Positions 24,706-33,646 of a stretch of 64,000 nt of DNA are shown piece by piece. The position numbers and the translations under genes are program-made. The stretch is taken from positions 15,074 through 79,073 of the forward strand of contig CAYOJF010000006.1 in NCBI GenBank assembly GCA_964404215.1. The letters run 5' to 3'. The DNA is from Aureispira sp964404215 (GTDB taxonomy: Bacteria; Bacteroidota; Bacteroidia; Chitinophagales; Saprospiraceae). Positions within the stretch are counted from its first letter, which is position 1. Every line of letters begins with the position of its first letter. The notes under the pieces are model-generated. The model was not told where the DNA came from and did not search any database. It saw only the letters and a program-made list of their open reading frames with translations.

Positions 24706-25281
24706 ATGGATTCACAGGATGATAAAATAAAAACACTCGCTAATAATATACAATACGCTACTTTTATGCAGCGAGTACATGCCTATACACTTGACTGTAT
24801 CATTTTCGCTCCGCTTTCTGCTATTAGTGGTTGGAATCTCATTCAGTGGAAAAACCCTTGGATCGCCATAGGCGTCATTATCATCTGGTGTATTTACAAA
24901 CCCGTTTTGGAATGGACGCAAGGTGCTACTATTGGTAAAAAAATAATTGGACTAAAAGTAGTGGATTATAATTATGAAGGCATCTCCTTCAATCAAGCTA
25001 TGTTGCGTTTCTCTGTTTACTTTGCTGTTAGTATTGGCAATCTTTTGACTTTTCTTACGCTCTATGAACATCCTGACTTTAGCGAAGCACTACTACCTGA
25101 GGATATTATCCAAATCCAACAACAAAACCCCGATATGACAGGAAGCATCATTATGTTTTTCTTTCTTTTTTCGGTGACTCGTATTTTATTTGACCAAAAA
25201 AGACAAGCTCATCATGATGCCATTAGTCATACTTACTGTATCGCTGTCCCTAAAAAATCTACCTCTAAAAAAAGGCGTTAA
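24706..25281 (+). CDS. RDD family membrane protein
   Basis: 191 residues from the ATG at 24706; the upstream TTG lies inside the -7 element and cannot be the start. The RDD signature is clear: RVHAYTLDCIIFAPLS (R and D in the first helix), then TQGATIGKKIIGLKVVD, then the RQAHHDAISHTYCI ending. There are three to four membrane helices. RDD proteins are widespread, and some are cation/proton antiporters. The next gene starts 10 bases downstream and is probably co-transcribed. Confidence 0.87.
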   Translation: MDSQDDKIKTLANNIQYATFMQRVHAYTLDCIIFAPLSAISGWNLIQWKNPWIAIGVIIIWCIYKPVLEWTQGATIGKKIIGLKVVDYNYEGISFNQAMLRFSVYFAVSIGNLLTFLTLYEHPDFSEALLPEDIIQIQQQNPDMTGSIIMFFFLFSVTRILFDQKRQAHHDAISHTYCIAVPKKSTSKKRR

Positions 25282-25291
25282 TGCTATTTTT

Positions 25292-26245
25292 ATGAGGCAA
25301 TACTGTCTTCTACTATTACTTGTTATCGTTTTTTGTGTACAATGTGATACTCCTGCTTTAGCTGTAAAAGAAAGAAGTACACCTCTACCAAAGCACATAC
25401 CCTCAAGTCTCATCACTAAAATCAAAAATTTAGATAGCAAAGATGAATTAGAAAGCCATGCCATACTAGATAGTTTATTGTTCTATACACCTGATATAGA
25501 TATATCTCATGGAGCATTGAAGCCTCTTTTTATAGACTTAGATAGTGACTGGAATAATGAAATCATCTTAGAAATTACTGAAATAGATTATAAATACCTT
25601 ACAGTACTTCAACAACAATCTGATGGTTGGCATTTAATCTTTGGTGCAGATTTTTGGCAAAAATACAACGTTAGTGGTCTCAAAATTCTGAATACCAATA
25701 GTAGAGAAAAAATATTCTGTATGAGGGGAATGACCGCTTCTGGAACTGATTTATTTGCAGAATCCACTTACTTCTACAAATTGATTGGGGATAGTATACA
25801 TTGTTGCTTAGAACTTACAACAGATATGCATATTAATGACTGGAACCGGTATTGGAATCAGTCTTTTGATAGTGAATACACCCTATACGAACACTATGAT
25901 AAGGATGCTCTAGAAGTTGAATTTAGCTATAGTTTCACTCCAAATTTCCCTTTCCAAGAAGTAGTCAATTTAGATAGTCTTGAAGATAACGCCTATTTTA
26001 GTGATTCAGACTGGCTGACATTCGAGTGGGATAGTGTACAAAAACAATATATTCCACAACTTGACCAACTCAATCCTACACTAGATTCTTTTCAATGGTC
26101 AGTGGTACAAAACCTAAGTAGTGATAGCTTGATTTATGTGGCTTTTGAATCCGAAATCGAATCAAAAATTAAAACAGGTAGTATTACCGAACAGAAAATG
26201 GCAGAGCTATTCAAAAAGGCAATGACGACTTCCTCTGAAGATTAA
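25292..26245 (+). CDS. Putative lipoprotein of unknown function
   Basis: The start is set at the ATG 25292 (317 residues), which begins a textbook signal (MRQYCLLLLLVIVFCVQC). The open frame runs further upstream but would bury that signal inside an unrelated extension overlapping the RDD gene. The Cys after the hydrophobic run suggests a lipoprotein. The mature part is acidic, with DLDSDWNNEIILEI, a pattern seen in VCBS/FG-GAP-like secreted proteins. No catalytic motif was seen. It sits directly behind the RDD gene. Confidence 0.65.
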   Translation: MRQYCLLLLLVIVFCVQCDTPALAVKERSTPLPKHIPSSLITKIKNLDSKDELESHAILDSLLFYTPDIDISHGALKPLFIDLDSDWNNEIILEITEIDYKYLTVLQQQSDGWHLIFGADFWQKYNVSGLKILNTNSREKIFCMRGMTASGTDLFAESTYFYKLIGDSIHCCLELTTDMHINDWNRYWNQSFDSEYTLYEHYDKDALEVEFSYSFTPNFPFQEVVNLDSLEDNAYFSDSDWLTFEWDSVQKQYIPQLDQLNPTLDSFQWSVVQNLSSDSLIYVAFESEIESKIKTGSITEQKMAELFKKAMTTSSED

Positions 26246-26393
26246 ATCTTAGTTTTAACCTATTAGATATAAGAGTAGGTAGCAAGGCAGAATCAATGGC
26301 ACTTATATTTTTAAATTAAGCTCTTAAACATGTTCTGATCAAAATACTCCCCTATCAGCTCCTTCATTTTTTTATCAATTCCATCTCTTATTA

Positions 26394-27461
26394 TTACAGA
26401 TACTTGTCACATTCTAATTCTCGTAGTTTAAGTAAGTCGGGTAGTTTTTTTAATTGGTTATTTAAACACCATAATTTTGTTACCTCAGGTAAGGAAGGTA
26501 ATTCCGTTAATTCGTTATTCGAACAGAATAATTCACGCACCTTAGGTAAGGCAGGCAATTCCGTCAATTGGTTATTCGAACAGAATAATTCACGCACCTT
26601 AGGTAAGGCAGGTAATTTCGTCAATTGATTATCTGAACAAGACAACATTTCCACCTTAGGTAAGGCTGGTAATTCTGTTAATTGATTACTTGAACATGCT
26701 AAATTTTTCACATTAAGTAAGGAAGGTAATTCCATTAATTGGTTACTTGCACACCATAATTTACTCAAATTATTAGATAAGATTAGTAATTTTGTTAATT
26801 GATTATTTGAACAATGCAATTTTCCCAAATTAGGCAGGGCGGGTAATTCCGTCAATTGGTTATCTGAACACCATAATTCACTCACCTTAGGTAAGGCAGG
26901 CAATTCCGTTATTTGATTGTATGAACAGTTTAATTCCTCCACAGTAAACAGGGTGGGTAATTCCGTCAATTGGTTATCTAAACACCATAATTCACGCACC
27001 TTAGGTAAGGCGGGCAATTCCACTAATTGATTCTCTCCACAAGACAATCTTTCCACATTAGGCAGAGCAGGCAATTTCACTAACTGATTCTCTGAACAAT
27101 ACAACCTTTTCACATTAGGTAGGATAGGTAATGCTGTTATTTGATTCTCTGAACAGTCTAATTCCTCCACATTAAGCAAGGCGGGTAATTCCACTAATTT
27201 GTTATTTCTACAATCTAATTCTTTAATAGTAGGAGGCAGAGCAGGCAATTCCGTTAATCCTTTCTCACTCAAATCAACTTTAGTCATGCCTAATAAAGTC
27301 ACTACATCCACCTCTAAAATTTTCATTAACACTGCATACTTTGCTTCTAAAGTATTCTTTATTTCACCTTCATTTAGACTAGAGTCTAGCTCAAAACCTA
27401 ATATTCTATTCTTTGCATCTAAAGAATAAATCAACTCCCTAATTTTTTTTATTGATTCCAT
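26394..27461 (-). CDS. Leucine-rich repeat protein of 19-residue Cys-containing units
   Basis: 355 residues, no signal peptide. After a helical N-terminal cap (1-65) come 15 LRR units, nearly all 19 residues long, with consensus LTELPALPKVRELWCSDNQ. This resembles the bacterial LPX-type LRR (YopM/IpaH class) but is one residue shorter, with a Cys at position 15 of almost every unit. A 57-bp unit pattern is visible in the DNA. Two neighbouring units near 26506-26620 are nearly identical, so the array is actively duplicating. Unlike IpaH proteins there is no E3 ligase domain. It is probably a cytoplasmic protein-binding scaffold and is not closely related to the LRR genes at the window start. 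Confidence 0.85.
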   Translation of the reverse strand: MESIKKIRELIYSLDAKNRILGFELDSSLNEGEIKNTLEAKYAVLMKILEVDVVTLLGMTKVDLSEKGLTELPALPPTIKELDCRNNKLVELPALLNVEELDCSENQITALPILPNVKRLYCSENQLVKLPALPNVERLSCGENQLVELPALPKVRELWCLDNQLTELPTLFTVEELNCSYNQITELPALPKVSELWCSDNQLTELPALPNLGKLHCSNNQLTKLLILSNNLSKLWCASNQLMELPSLLNVKNLACSSNQLTELPALPKVEMLSCSDNQLTKLPALPKVRELFCSNNQLTELPALPKVRELFCSNNELTELPSLPEVTKLWCLNNQLKKLPDLLKLRELECDKYL

Positions 27462-27527
27462 TTTTTATTGCTTTAGGTAAAAAAATAAACATTATTATGA
27501 ATAGACCCTCTTTACAAAAACATTACT

Positions 27528-28058
27528 TCAACCATTCTGGACAATCTGAAGTAATTGAGCTAACATAATCGTATTGTCTTCATCATAAGAAACCACATAA
27601 TCCGCCTGTTCATAATATTTACTGCGTTCTGCCAGAGTAATATTAATCCATTTTTCTAGTTCTCCTTGAGATTTACCTTTTAATAGAGGACGTTTTTCTA
27701 GTTCTCCTTTCAGGTTCTTCAATAAAATGGCAGGCGGTATTTTCAAGTAGATAGATATCCCATTTTTTTTAATCTGCTCCAGATTATCCAAAAAACAAGG
27801 CGTCCCTCCTCCTAGTGCTAAGAGTTGCTTTTTTTCATTTTTCAATATAGATTCTAGTGTCCGTTGTTCGATTTGACGAAAATTTGACGCCCCTCCAATC
27901 TCAAAAATTTGTTGAATCGTTTTGCCTTCTGCTCTTTCTATACAAGTATCTAAATCACTGCCTTTTACACCCAATTTTTCTGCTATTTTATTCATCCAAA
28001 AAGACTTCCCACTTCCCATAAATCCCATCAAAAAAATATTTTGTTTCACAATATTCAA
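27528..28058 (-). CDS. aroK: Shikimate kinase
   Basis: This enzyme phosphorylates shikimate at the 3-hydroxyl, using ATP, in aromatic amino acid synthesis. The 176 residues are the usual length. The Walker A motif is GFMGSGKS (12-19). Substrate-binding residues are Asp35 and Asp37 in SDLD, Arg61 in the FRQIE motif and the GGG loop at 83-85. KRPLL in the lid carries the adenine/phosphate Arg. Its 3' end is 66 bases from the LRR gene start on the same strand. No other aro gene is nearby. Confidence 0.95.
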   Translation of the reverse strand: MNIVKQNIFLMGFMGSGKSFWMNKIAEKLGVKGSDLDTCIERAEGKTIQQIFEIGGASNFRQIEQRTLESILKNEKKQLLALGGGTPCFLDNLEQIKKNGISIYLKIPPAILLKNLKGELEKRPLLKGKSQGELEKWINITLAERSKYYEQADYVVSYDEDNTIMLAQLLQIVQNG

Positions 28059-28118
28059 TTTTTATTAAACAAAAAAATAAAGTTGGTGTTGTGAGTGAGA
28101 TGACTAATTAAATAGAGT

Positions 28119-28152
28119 AAAGTAGTAGTGTATTTATATATGCTACTACTTT
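28119..28152. repeat. 10-bp-arm hairpin in divergent intergenic region
   Basis: AAAGTAGTAG pairs perfectly with CTACTACTTT around a 14-base AT-rich loop. It lies 61 bases upstream of the shikimate kinase start and 133 before the TonB-dependent receptor. It could be a leader hairpin or operator; there is no gene upstream for it to terminate. Confidence 0.45.
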
Positions 28153-28284
28153 TATTCTACTACAAATCACAAACTGACTACGACACCCTATTCTCTCTAT
28201 TACACTCTCTTCTAATAGCTTGTTTACTACCAAATATAATCTTAAACAGGCTCTAATCATTATTATTTTATAAAAATTTATACC

Positions 28285-30750
28285 ATGAAAGGTAATGCTA
28301 CCCTCCTATCCTTGCACACCATTTTACTGCTGTGCTTGTCTTCTAGTTTATTTGCCCAAACTGGCATCATCAAAGGTCTAGTCGTCGAAGCCGCCAATAA
28401 CGAGCCTGTACCTTTTGCAACCGTAGCGATTGATGGAACTACTGTTGGTGTTACCACAGATATTGATGGGAATTATGCCCTAACAAATTTAGAGCCTGGT
28501 CTGTACAATATATCTATTAGTTTTCTGGGACTAAAAACCAAGAGTATTACAGAAATACAGGTTTCCAACTCTAAACCAGCGATTATTGATGTTAGTCTAG
28601 AAGAAGAAACCGAAGAAATTGGAGAAATCGTAGTGAAAGCATCACCATTCAAACAACCTGCTGAGAGTCCTGTTTCTTTACAAACGATAGGTACCTCTGA
28701 GATACAGCGTAATCCTGGAGGGAATAGAGATATATCAAAAGTGATTCGTATTCTGCCTGGTGTAACCTCTTCTTCTAGTTTCCGTAATGACTTGCTGATA
28801 CGAGGAGGAGGGCCTAGTGAAAACCGTTTTTATCTAGATGATGTAGAGGTTCCTAATATTAATCACTTTGCGACGCAAGGTGCTTCGGGAGGACCAAATG
28901 GATTGATAAATGTTGATTTTATACGAGAAGTAGATTTTTATAGCGGTGCCTTTCCTGCCAATAGAGGAAATACGATGAGTTCTGTTTTCAATTTCAAACA
29001 AAAAAATGGACGGGATGATCGTCTTGGTTTTACAGCAACAGTAGGATCAAGTGATTTAGCAGCTACCATGGAAGGACCTATCGGCAAAAAAACAACCTTC
29101 CTATTCTCTGTACGCCAGTCTTACTTACAGTTCTTGTTTGAAGTCATTGGACTGCCTTTTTTGCCAATATATAATGATGTACAATTTAAAGTAAGAACAA
29201 AATTCGATACTAAAAATGAATTTTATGTCGTAGGCTTAAGTGCTTGTGATCGTTTTAGGCTCAATCTTAACGCCAATGAAACAGAGGAACAACGTTTTCA
29301 ACTGGAGCGTTTACCCGTCTACTTTCAGTGGAACTATACCCTAGGTGCTGTCTACAAGCATTATACAGATAATGGTGTTTTTACCGCTGTATTGAGTCGA
29401 AACATGTTGAATAATGATATTTATAAATACAAAGATAACGATGAGTCACAGAATAGAATCATTGATTATAGTTCTCAGGAATCTGAAAATAAACTACGTC
29501 TAGAACATAAAATGACGCTACCTAACCAGTTTATAGTTAATTATGGTGTAGGGTATCAATTTGTTCGATTCAGAAATTCAACTCGAATCAATTTCAATAA
29601 TAATATCACAGAAATTAGTACCGATCTAAATTTTCATCGCTATGCTGCTTTTGCTCAGGTGAGCAAAAAATTATTCTCCAATAGACTAGTCCTCTCAACA
29701 GGATTCCGTATGGATGGTAATTCGTACAATAGTACGATGGCGAATCCATTGCCTCAGTTCTCTCCTAGATTCTCAGCGTCTTTCGCTATCATTCCGAACT
29801 TAACCGTTAATTTCAATACAGGGATATATTATCAGTTACCTTCTTATACTACTTTAGGTTATCAAGTGAACGATGTTTTCCTCAATAAGGATCGTCTTAA
29901 CTATACTCGTTCTGCTCACTTTATTGGTGGAGTTGCTTATACGACCAAAAGTAGTACTAAATTTAGCCTAGAAGGTTATTACAAAATATATAGTCAATAT
30001 CCTTTCCTACTGAATGAACAGGTTTCTTTAGCCAACTTTGGTGCTGACTTTGGTGTCGTTGGAGATGCTCCTATTTCTTCGACTGGAGCAGGACGTACTT
30101 ATGGATTAGAACTACTAGTACAACAGCGTTTGTACAAAGGTTTTTATGGTATCTTGGCTTACACCTTAGGTTGGTCAGAATTTACAAATGGAGCAGGCGA
30201 ATATATTCCATCTTCTTGGGATAGTCGTCACATTCTTAACCTTGCTTTGGGTAAAACATTCAATACCATGAATCAAGCAAGAAGAGATAAAATCAATGAA
30301 AAAAGAATTGCAAAAGGAAAAGACGCCCTTACTAGAAAATTAGTTTCTCAGACCCTAGATATAGGTACCAATATTCGTTTCCAAACAGGATTACCTTTGA
30401 CTCCATTTGATGAAGCTACTTCTGCCCTAGTAACTAGTTGGGATAGAAATCGTCAAGCAGTGCTTGACTTTGACCAACTCAATGCTTTACGTCAAAATAA
30501 TACTTTCGGTATAGATGTCCGTATTGATTACAAATGGTTTTTCCCTAAGTGGAGCTTCAATCTTTACTTAGACCTTCAGAACCTACCAGGCACTGCGATT
30601 CCTCAAGAAGTATTACTCCTAGATAGAGACGCAGCTGGAAATGCACAAATTGTCAATCAAGGACAACCTAATGAATCTTACCTGCTCAAACGACTTGATG
30701 TTGGTAGTGGATTGGTTACCCCTACTATTGGTGTCATTGTTCAGTACTAG
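28285..30750 (+). CDS. TonB-dependent receptor with CarboxypepD-regulatory-like domain
   Basis: 821 residues. The signal peptide ends at LFAQ (about 25). A carboxypeptidase-regulatory-like beta-sandwich (26-110: GIIKGLVVEAANNEPVPFATV, DGNYALTNLEPG) is followed by a plug domain (about 118-235: SKVIRILPGV, LLIRGGGPSENRFYLDDVEVP) and a long outer-membrane beta-barrel ending in an aromatic Tyr (IGVIVQY). This is the SusC-like/TonB-receptor layout for active uptake across the outer membrane. No SusD partner is adjacent, so the substrate is not suggested by context. A strong shared terminator follows. Confidence 0.9.
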   Translation: MKGNATLLSLHTILLLCLSSSLFAQTGIIKGLVVEAANNEPVPFATVAIDGTTVGVTTDIDGNYALTNLEPGLYNISISFLGLKTKSITEIQVSNSKPAIIDVSLEEETEEIGEIVVKASPFKQPAESPVSLQTIGTSEIQRNPGGNRDISKVIRILPGVTSSSSFRNDLLIRGGGPSENRFYLDDVEVPNINHFATQGASGGPNGLINVDFIREVDFYSGAFPANRGNTMSSVFNFKQKNGRDDRLGFTATVGSSDLAATMEGPIGKKTTFLFSVRQSYLQFLFEVIGLPFLPIYNDVQFKVRTKFDTKNEFYVVGLSACDRFRLNLNANETEEQRFQLERLPVYFQWNYTLGAVYKHYTDNGVFTAVLSRNMLNNDIYKYKDNDESQNRIIDYSSQESENKLRLEHKMTLPNQFIVNYGVGYQFVRFRNSTRINFNNNITEISTDLNFHRYAAFAQVSKKLFSNRLVLSTGFRMDGNSYNSTMANPLPQFSPRFSASFAIIPNLTVNFNTGIYYQLPSYTTLGYQVNDVFLNKDRLNYTRSAHFIGGVAYTTKSSTKFSLEGYYKIYSQYPFLLNEQVSLANFGADFGVVGDAPISSTGAGRTYGLELLVQQRLYKGFYGILAYTLGWSEFTNGAGEYIPSSWDSRHILNLALGKTFNTMNQARRDKINEKRIAKGKDALTRKLVSQTLDIGTNIRFQTGLPLTPFDEATSALVTSWDRNRQAVLDFDQLNALRQNNTFGIDVRIDYKWFFPKWSFNLYLDLQNLPGTAIPQEVLLLDRDAAGNAQIVNQGQPNESYLLKRLDVGSGLVTPTIGVIVQY

Positions 30751-30770
30751 CAATTGGTGAATTGACAAAA

Positions 30771-30810
30771 GAAATCGGTCATTATTCTCTGTAGAATAAT
30801 GACCGATTTC
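30771..30810. terminator. Bidirectional terminator between TonB receptor and parA
   Basis: A perfect 18-bp stem (GAAATCGGTCATTATTCT and its complement) with a CTGT loop. T-rich flanks lie on both strands, serving the convergent receptor (+) and ParA (-) genes. Confidence 0.9.
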
Positions 30811-30838
30811 TTTGAGTCATCCGAAGTAACCTATAATA

Positions 30839-31645
30839 TTAATCTTTAGGTTTATGCAAAACACGGGTGCGTTTAGAACGCATTTTATTTTTCTTTAATA
30901 TCTCTTGTCCTAAATTTAGGAAGTTAATAGCTCCTTTGGAAGAAGCATCATACATTGCTACAGGCATTCCTTCTCCTGGTGCTTCCGCAATACGAGAATT
31001 ACGATGAATAATCGTATTGAATACCCGTTCACCAAAGTATTTTTTAGCTTCCTGTGCCACTTCCTTTGCTAAACGCAAACGAGAGTCATACATAGAAAGT
31101 AAAATACCTTCAATATCTAAATCCGGATTGAGTTGTGTCTTTACCTGACGAATAGTATTCATCAATTTACCAAGTCCTTCGAGTGCAAAATACTCACACT
31201 GTACTGGTACTACTACCGAATCTGCGGCCGTCAGAGCATTAACTGTTACTAAGCCTAACGAAGGTAAACAATCAATAATAACAAAGTCATAATTATTCCG
31301 TACCTCTTCGAGTAAGGTCTTCATGACATACTCTCTCCTAAAACGATTGATCAACTCGATCTCCGCTCCTACTAGATTGATATGAGCAGGTAACATATGA
31401 CAGTTTGGAACTATTGTTTCCACAATAGCTTCGGTAGGATCTAACTCATTGATAAGACAGTCATACAAACTATTTTCAACAGAGTCTGGTGGAATACCGA
31501 GTCCTGAAGTAGAGTTGGCTTGAGGATCCGCATCTATCAATAATATCTTGAAATCTAGAATAGCTAGACTAGCTGATAAATTAATAGCGGTTGTAGTTTT
31601 ACCTACCCCTCCTTTCTGATTTGCTACTGCAATTACTTTTCCCAT
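30839..31645 (-). CDS. parA: ParA family ATPase (Soj-like)
   Basis: 268 residues. The deviant Walker A motif KGGVGKTT (11-18) starts MGKVIAVANQ, the usual N-terminus. LLIDADPQANSTSGLG (Walker A' and switch) and the DFVIIDCLPSLG Walker B motif follow. This length without an N-terminal HTH is typical of chromosomal Soj/ParA, which moves origin regions with ParB. No parB or parS-like site was seen in the window, and downstream there is only the terminator and a receptor gene. It could therefore be an orphan cargo-positioning ParA or have its ParB elsewhere. A -7 element lies at 31676-31683. Confidence 0.92.
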   Translation of the reverse strand: MGKVIAVANQKGGVGKTTTAINLSASLAILDFKILLIDADPQANSTSGLGIPPDSVENSLYDCLINELDPTEAIVETIVPNCHMLPAHINLVGAEIELINRFRREYVMKTLLEEVRNNYDFVIIDCLPSLGLVTVNALTAADSVVVPVQCEYFALEGLGKLMNTIRQVKTQLNPDLDIEGILLSMYDSRLRLAKEVAQEAKKYFGERVFNTIIHRNSRIAEAPGEGMPVAMYDASSKGAINFLNLGQEILKKNKMRSKRTRVLHKPKD

Positions 31646-31675
31646 TGATTTTAGTTGTTAACGTGCAATTTTACA

Positions 31676-31683
31676 CAAAAATA
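31676..31683 (-). promoter_or_regulatory. -7 promoter element of parA
   Basis: Read on the minus strand the sequence is TATTTTTG, a TAnnTTTG match 31 bases upstream of the parA ATG. Confidence 0.5.
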
Positions 31684-31710
31684 CAAAACTTCTGTAAGAT
31701 TTGCTAGTCT

Positions 31711-32388
31711 TTACCAATCTTTCCAACTTCCTTTTAGTGTCCTTGCCTGTTTATTTTTACTCAATGTCGCCAAAAAATCTACTCTCGGTATAAATTCAGC
31801 TCCCATTGATTGTAAATGAGTCGTATGTGCCTGACAGTCAATATACTCAAAATCACGCTGCTCTAGAGCTTTCGCTAGATGAATCAGTGCCGCTTTGGAT
31901 GCATTGGATACTTTCGTAAACATAGACTCGCCAAAGAAAAATTGCCCCAGTGAGATACCATACAATCCACCTACTAATTCTTCTTCTTGCCAAACCTCTA
32001 CAGAATGAGCAAAACCATACTGATGGAGTTGTTCATAGGCTTGTACCATTTCTGGTAATAACCAAGTTCCATCTTGTCCTTTTCGTGGAGCAGCAGAACA
32101 AGAGCGAATAACACGGCTAAAAGCACAGTCAAAAGTATATGAGAAAGTATTTTTACGGAGTACCTGACGCATACTTTTAGATATTTTGACGGCACTAGGT
32201 CGAAGTACAAACCGTGGATCTGGAGACCACCACAGAATAGGTTCCCCTTCACTATACCACGGAAATATACCCTCTTGATAAGCAAAAAGTAAGCGTTGTG
32301 GACTCAAATCTCCTCCTGCCGCCAGCAATCCATCCTCTGAAGCATAGTGCGGATCTGGAAAAGAAAGTTCGTTTGTCAGCCAATACAT
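31711..32388 (-). CDS. aat: Leucyl/phenylalanyl-tRNA--protein transferase
   Basis: This enzyme adds Leu or Phe from aminoacyl-tRNA to proteins with N-terminal Arg or Lys, feeding the N-degron/ClpAP pathway. The 225 residues are the usual length. Diagnostic motifs: FPDPHYASEDGLLAAGGDLSP, YQEGIFPWYSEGEPILWWSPDPR, GLYGISLGQFFFGESMF and IDCQAHTTHLQSMGAE. It is cytoplasmic. It lies 65 bases upstream of parA on the same strand, but parA has its own promoter-like element. Confidence 0.96.
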   Translation of the reverse strand: MYWLTNELSFPDPHYASEDGLLAAGGDLSPQRLLFAYQEGIFPWYSEGEPILWWSPDPRFVLRPSAVKISKSMRQVLRKNTFSYTFDCAFSRVIRSCSAAPRKGQDGTWLLPEMVQAYEQLHQYGFAHSVEVWQEEELVGGLYGISLGQFFFGESMFTKVSNASKAALIHLAKALEQRDFEYIDCQAHTTHLQSMGAEFIPRVDFLATLSKNKQARTLKGSWKDW

Positions 32389-32453
32389 AATGTATTTTTT
32401 AATTTAAAAGCACTATAATTTTATGAATTGAATTCTTACACAGCTCCATAAAA

Positions 32454-32494
32454 AAACCGCATTAGTAGTCTGATTACTCTAATGCAGTTTTTCT
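32454..32494 (-). terminator. Terminator after first MscS-like gene
   Basis: AAAACCGCATTAGTAG pairs imperfectly with CTCTAATGCAGTTTTT, 31 bases past the MscS stop. Its stem core (ACTGCATTAG) recurs in the terminator at 33574-33610. Confidence 0.75.
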
Positions 32495-32524
32495 TATAAA
32501 TGTTTAGCGTGGACTAATAATAAG

Positions 32525-33382
32525 TTATTTAGGCTGACTAACAATATTAACATCCATTGTTTCGTAAGGAATACCAATATTTTCTCTATCAAACGCCTTT
32601 TTGATATTTTCGTTCATAAACGCTTTTACTCCTAAAAAGTCAGCCGATTTAGCCATTGGCATTACACCAAAATTAACAGAACTTCCTGCCAATTCACTCA
32701 CGACAATAGCTGTTTTTTCTGGTTCTGGAATTAATGGGCAAGACTTAACTACTTCCATAATTACTTTTCTTGCTTTATCAATATCATCGCCATATCCAAT
32801 ACCGAATGTCATATCTACTCTTAATACACCCGCAGTTGTTATATTTTCAATAGCTCCGTTGGACAATGGTCCATTAGGAACAATAATCGTACGGTTATCA
32901 GGAGTCATCAAGATAGTATTGAAAATTTGAATTTCTTTTACATCTCCAGTAAACCCTTGTGCTGAAATTTTATCTCCTACTCTGAAAGGTTTGAATAATA
33001 AAATCATTACTCCTCCCGCAAAGTTAGCCAGACCACCTTGCAGTGCCATACCTATTGCAAATGCTGCAGCACTAAAGATTGCTACAAAAGACATCACGTC
33101 CATTCCTAATGTACTTGCTACTGCTAGTAACAACATAATCTTAAGTAGTACACTAATCAATGATCCTAAAAATGGACGCAAAGATTCATCCATATTAATC
33201 TTCAAAAAATACTTTTGTAAAATAGAAGTAACTTTTCCAATTATCATAGATCCTATAACCCAAACTACTATCGCTAGTCCTAATGATTTCAAAGCTTCTA
33301 AAATACCTGGTCCTGTGACAAATGTCATAAAATCAAAAGATTCTGTTGCAGCTGGATCTGTTAAAAAAAGTAAATTGTTCAT
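32525..33382 (-). CDS. MscS family mechanosensitive channel, copy 1
   Basis: 285 residues. Three membrane helices (about 20-130) end in the pore-lining TM3 pattern AFAIGMALQGGLANFAGGVMILLFKPFRVGD. The MscS beta domain follows (VKEIQIFNTILMTPDNRTIIVPNGPLSNG), then the alpha/beta vestibule domain. It is an inner-membrane channel opening on hypo-osmotic shock. Its N-terminus MNNLLFLTDP is shared with the two upstream paralogues, and identity with copy 2 is very high throughout. It is the last of a tandem triplet transcribed from about 35422 down. Confidence 0.94.
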   Translation of the reverse strand: MNNLLFLTDPAATESFDFMTFVTGPGILEALKSLGLAIVVWVIGSMIIGKVTSILQKYFLKINMDESLRPFLGSLISVLLKIMLLLAVASTLGMDVMSFVAIFSAAAFAIGMALQGGLANFAGGVMILLFKPFRVGDKISAQGFTGDVKEIQIFNTILMTPDNRTIIVPNGPLSNGAIENITTAGVLRVDMTFGIGYGDDIDKARKVIMEVVKSCPLIPEPEKTAIVVSELAGSSVNFGVMPMAKSADFLGVKAFMNENIKKAFDRENIGIPYETMDVNIVSQPK

Positions 33383-33573
33383 AATTTCAAATAATTGTGT
33401 TTAAGGCTATTCTATATTAGAATATTCACAGAATAAACCTGATTAATATGTATGACCATTCCTCTTAATGAGTAGTGGCTTTATTGTGAGACACAAAAAT
33501 AGTAAAAAAACAAGCAGACAAAGGAATTTTATTAGCGAAAGCCCTAAAAGGTGATTCAAGCTAGGCAATAAAA

Positions 33574-33610
33574 AAACTGCATTAGCAGCAAAGATGCTGT
33601 AATGCAGTTT
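33574..33610 (-). terminator. Terminator after second MscS-like gene
   Basis: AAACTGCATTAGCAGC pairs with GCTGTAATGCAGTTT, 37 bases past the stop of copy 2. The A-run at 33571-33576 gives a U tail on the minus strand. Confidence 0.8.
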
Positions 33611-33646
33611 CATGGTTTTAAGGTTTAGTCCCTACTATTCTATTGA

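Noticed and set aside
25190..26245. 351-residue protein starting inside the RDD gene
   Set aside because: A typical lipoprotein signal begins at the ATG 25292. The upstream extension is unrelated sequence in the shadow of the RDD gene.
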